The position numbers were made by a program, and so were the translations under genes. From Apodemus sylvaticus (lineage: Eukaryota; Chordata; Mammalia; Rodentia; Muridae): a stretch of DNA of 64,000 nucleotides. This document shows positions 62,816 through 64,000 of the stretch, piece after piece (position 1 is the stretch's first letter; each line of letters opens with the position of its first letter). The stretch spans positions 141,001,702 through 141,065,701 of the forward strand of contig NC_067495.1 of assembly GCF_947179515.1 (NCBI RefSeq), read 5' to 3'. The notes under the pieces were generated by a model, which saw nothing but the letters and a program-made list of their open reading frames with translations, searched no databases and had not been told where the DNA came from.

Positions 62816-63654
62816 CACTCACAGATGGCAACTTTATTTGTAATAGCAAGAAACTGGAAGAAACCTAGATAACCCTCAATTGCAGAATGGATAAAGAAAA
62901 TGTAATACATATACATAAGAGAGTACTATTGAGCTATTAAAAACCAGGAAATAATGAAACTTGTAGGAAAATTGATGGAACTAGAAAATATGAGTGCAAT
63001 AACCTAGACCCAGAGAGACACATATGGTATGCACTCACTTTTAGTGGATATAAAGTAGAGGATACCCATTCTACAATCCAAAGCCCTAAAGAAATTAACT
63101 AATAATGAGGGCCTAAGGGAGGACACATGAGTCTCATTCAGAAGGGAAAACAAATAGTCATTGGAGGTGGAAAAAAAGAAGGAACAAGATGGGAGAGTCT
63201 ATGAGGAGGGGAATAGGGATGTCAATCAGTTGTGGGGAGAGGGCAACAGAAGAGGCCTGGGAGTGAGAACATAAATTTTTGGGGAGTCATCTCTGTGACT
63301 AGCTGGAGACCTGGGACAGGGGGGCACCTAGGAGTTTATTTGAGATACCTACCATCGTGTTTTATGGAGACTGGAGTGGCTTAGTGGAAATTTCACTGGA
63401 GACAAGGGGACATCCACATACCCACAAAACCTTCTGCACAAAAATTTTCTGGTACAAGATATACAGGGATAAAAATGGAACAGAAACTGAGGAAAGAGCC
63501 AACCAGTGACTGCCCCAACTTGAGACCCATTCTATGTGAGATAGTCAAACCCTAAAACTATTAATGATCCTCTGCCATGCTTACAGACAGGATCCTATCA
63601 TAACTTTCTTCTGAGAGGCTTCATTCCACAGAGGATGGAAATAGATACAGAAAA
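62816..63654 (+). mobile_element. Lx-type L1 3' end, plus strand
   Basis: The end of ORF2 in diverged form (ttatttgtaatagcaagaaa, ggataaagaaaatgtaatac, gtatgcactcacttttagtg) is followed by a long Lx 3' UTR (gagccaaccagtgactgccc, cagacaggatcctatcataa, ctgagaggcttcattccaca). The LTR at 63655 cuts it off. Confidence 0.78.
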
Positions 63655-64000
63655 TGTAAGACCCCCAAAAACCGAGGGCACCTCAGCACCCCATGTCTCA
63701 GAAGGCGACACCATTTCACTCACGGGAAAAGGTCTTGATGCAATAGCAGGAGGATTTTTATTCCAGAGGCTCTGGGGTCCACAGTCATACACCATGCAGG
63801 GGTAGAGGACTGTGGGACCCCGAGTGCAGAATTGGGACAGCTTTAATAAGTTTACAACAAAGCCTGAAAATCACAAACCAATCATTCCTTAGCACCAAGA
63901 GCCCCCGAAGTGTGAGTCAACCGATTTATACCACTTTATAGTTTTTAGGCCAATCAGTTTAAATTATCAGAGCCCGTGATCTGTGGACCAATTAGTTTCA
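63655..64000 (-). mobile_element. ERV LTR, minus strand, runs off the window
   Basis: The left edge reads TGTAAGACCCCC, the reverse complement of an LTR ending ...CTTACA. On the minus strand AATAAA lies near 63765 (reverse of ttttattccag) and TATAAA motifs near 63930-63942, giving the normal order TATA, AATAAA, CA. It looks like an ERVK-type LTR but I cannot name it. If a provirus is attached it lies beyond 64000. Confidence 0.65.

Overview
This is a gene-poor, AT-rich, transposon-dense piece of a rodent nuclear genome. The evidence for a murid rodent is internal: young LINE-1 (L1) elements with murine-type ORF1 and ORF2, older Lx-type L1 3' UTRs, degraded ID, B1, B2/B3 and B4 SINEs, and a murine gamma-type endogenous retrovirus (ERV). 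The L1 sequences look more rat-like than mouse-like, but the species cannot be fixed from sequence alone. No host protein-coding gene, tRNA, rRNA or CRISPR array is visible. Every long open frame belongs to an L1 or to the ERV, or is an antisense shadow of one.

Layout. 1-6790 is mostly unique DNA with microsatellites, two old minus-strand L1 3' ends and a B2/B3 SINE. 6837-13173 is a full-length plus-strand L1 (L1-A) with monomeric 5' UTR, broken ORF1 and ORF2, a G-rich 3' UTR and a 46-bp target-site duplication (TSD). 14750-15600 is a short L1 with a 5' inversion (L1-B), and 18184-19511 a young 5'-truncated L1 (L1-C). 21800-40998 is one old gamma-type ERV, opened by three later insertions. 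L1-D (21867-27447) sits inside its 5' R region, a rodent repeat (32212-32607) sits inside integrase, and full-length L1-E (33618-40136) sits inside env.

The ERV keeps a tRNA-Gly-like primer-binding site, gag, protease, RNase H, integrase and env transmembrane remnants, a polypurine tract and U3-R. It lacks most of reverse transcriptase and the env surface domain. 41765-50310 is an old minus-strand L1 (L1-F) split by a younger plus-strand L1 (L1-G, 46171-48733). 50320-54777 is mostly unique non-coding DNA. 54791-59339 is a minus-strand L1 (L1-H) that lost its endonuclease region by an in-frame deletion. 59700-63650 is a mosaic of old L1/Lx fragments in both orientations, and 63655-64000 is the edge of a minus-strand LTR.

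Function. Nothing here looks able to act on its own: every L1 ORF2 carries frameshifts, stops, truncation or catalytic loss, and the ERV is heavily decayed. The interest lies in the record of insertion mechanisms: a long TSD, twin priming, a probable 3' transduction, an ERV copy whose two ends look like an RNA rather than a provirus, nested insertions, and repeat expansions within L1 coding sequence. I found no credible new molecular system.
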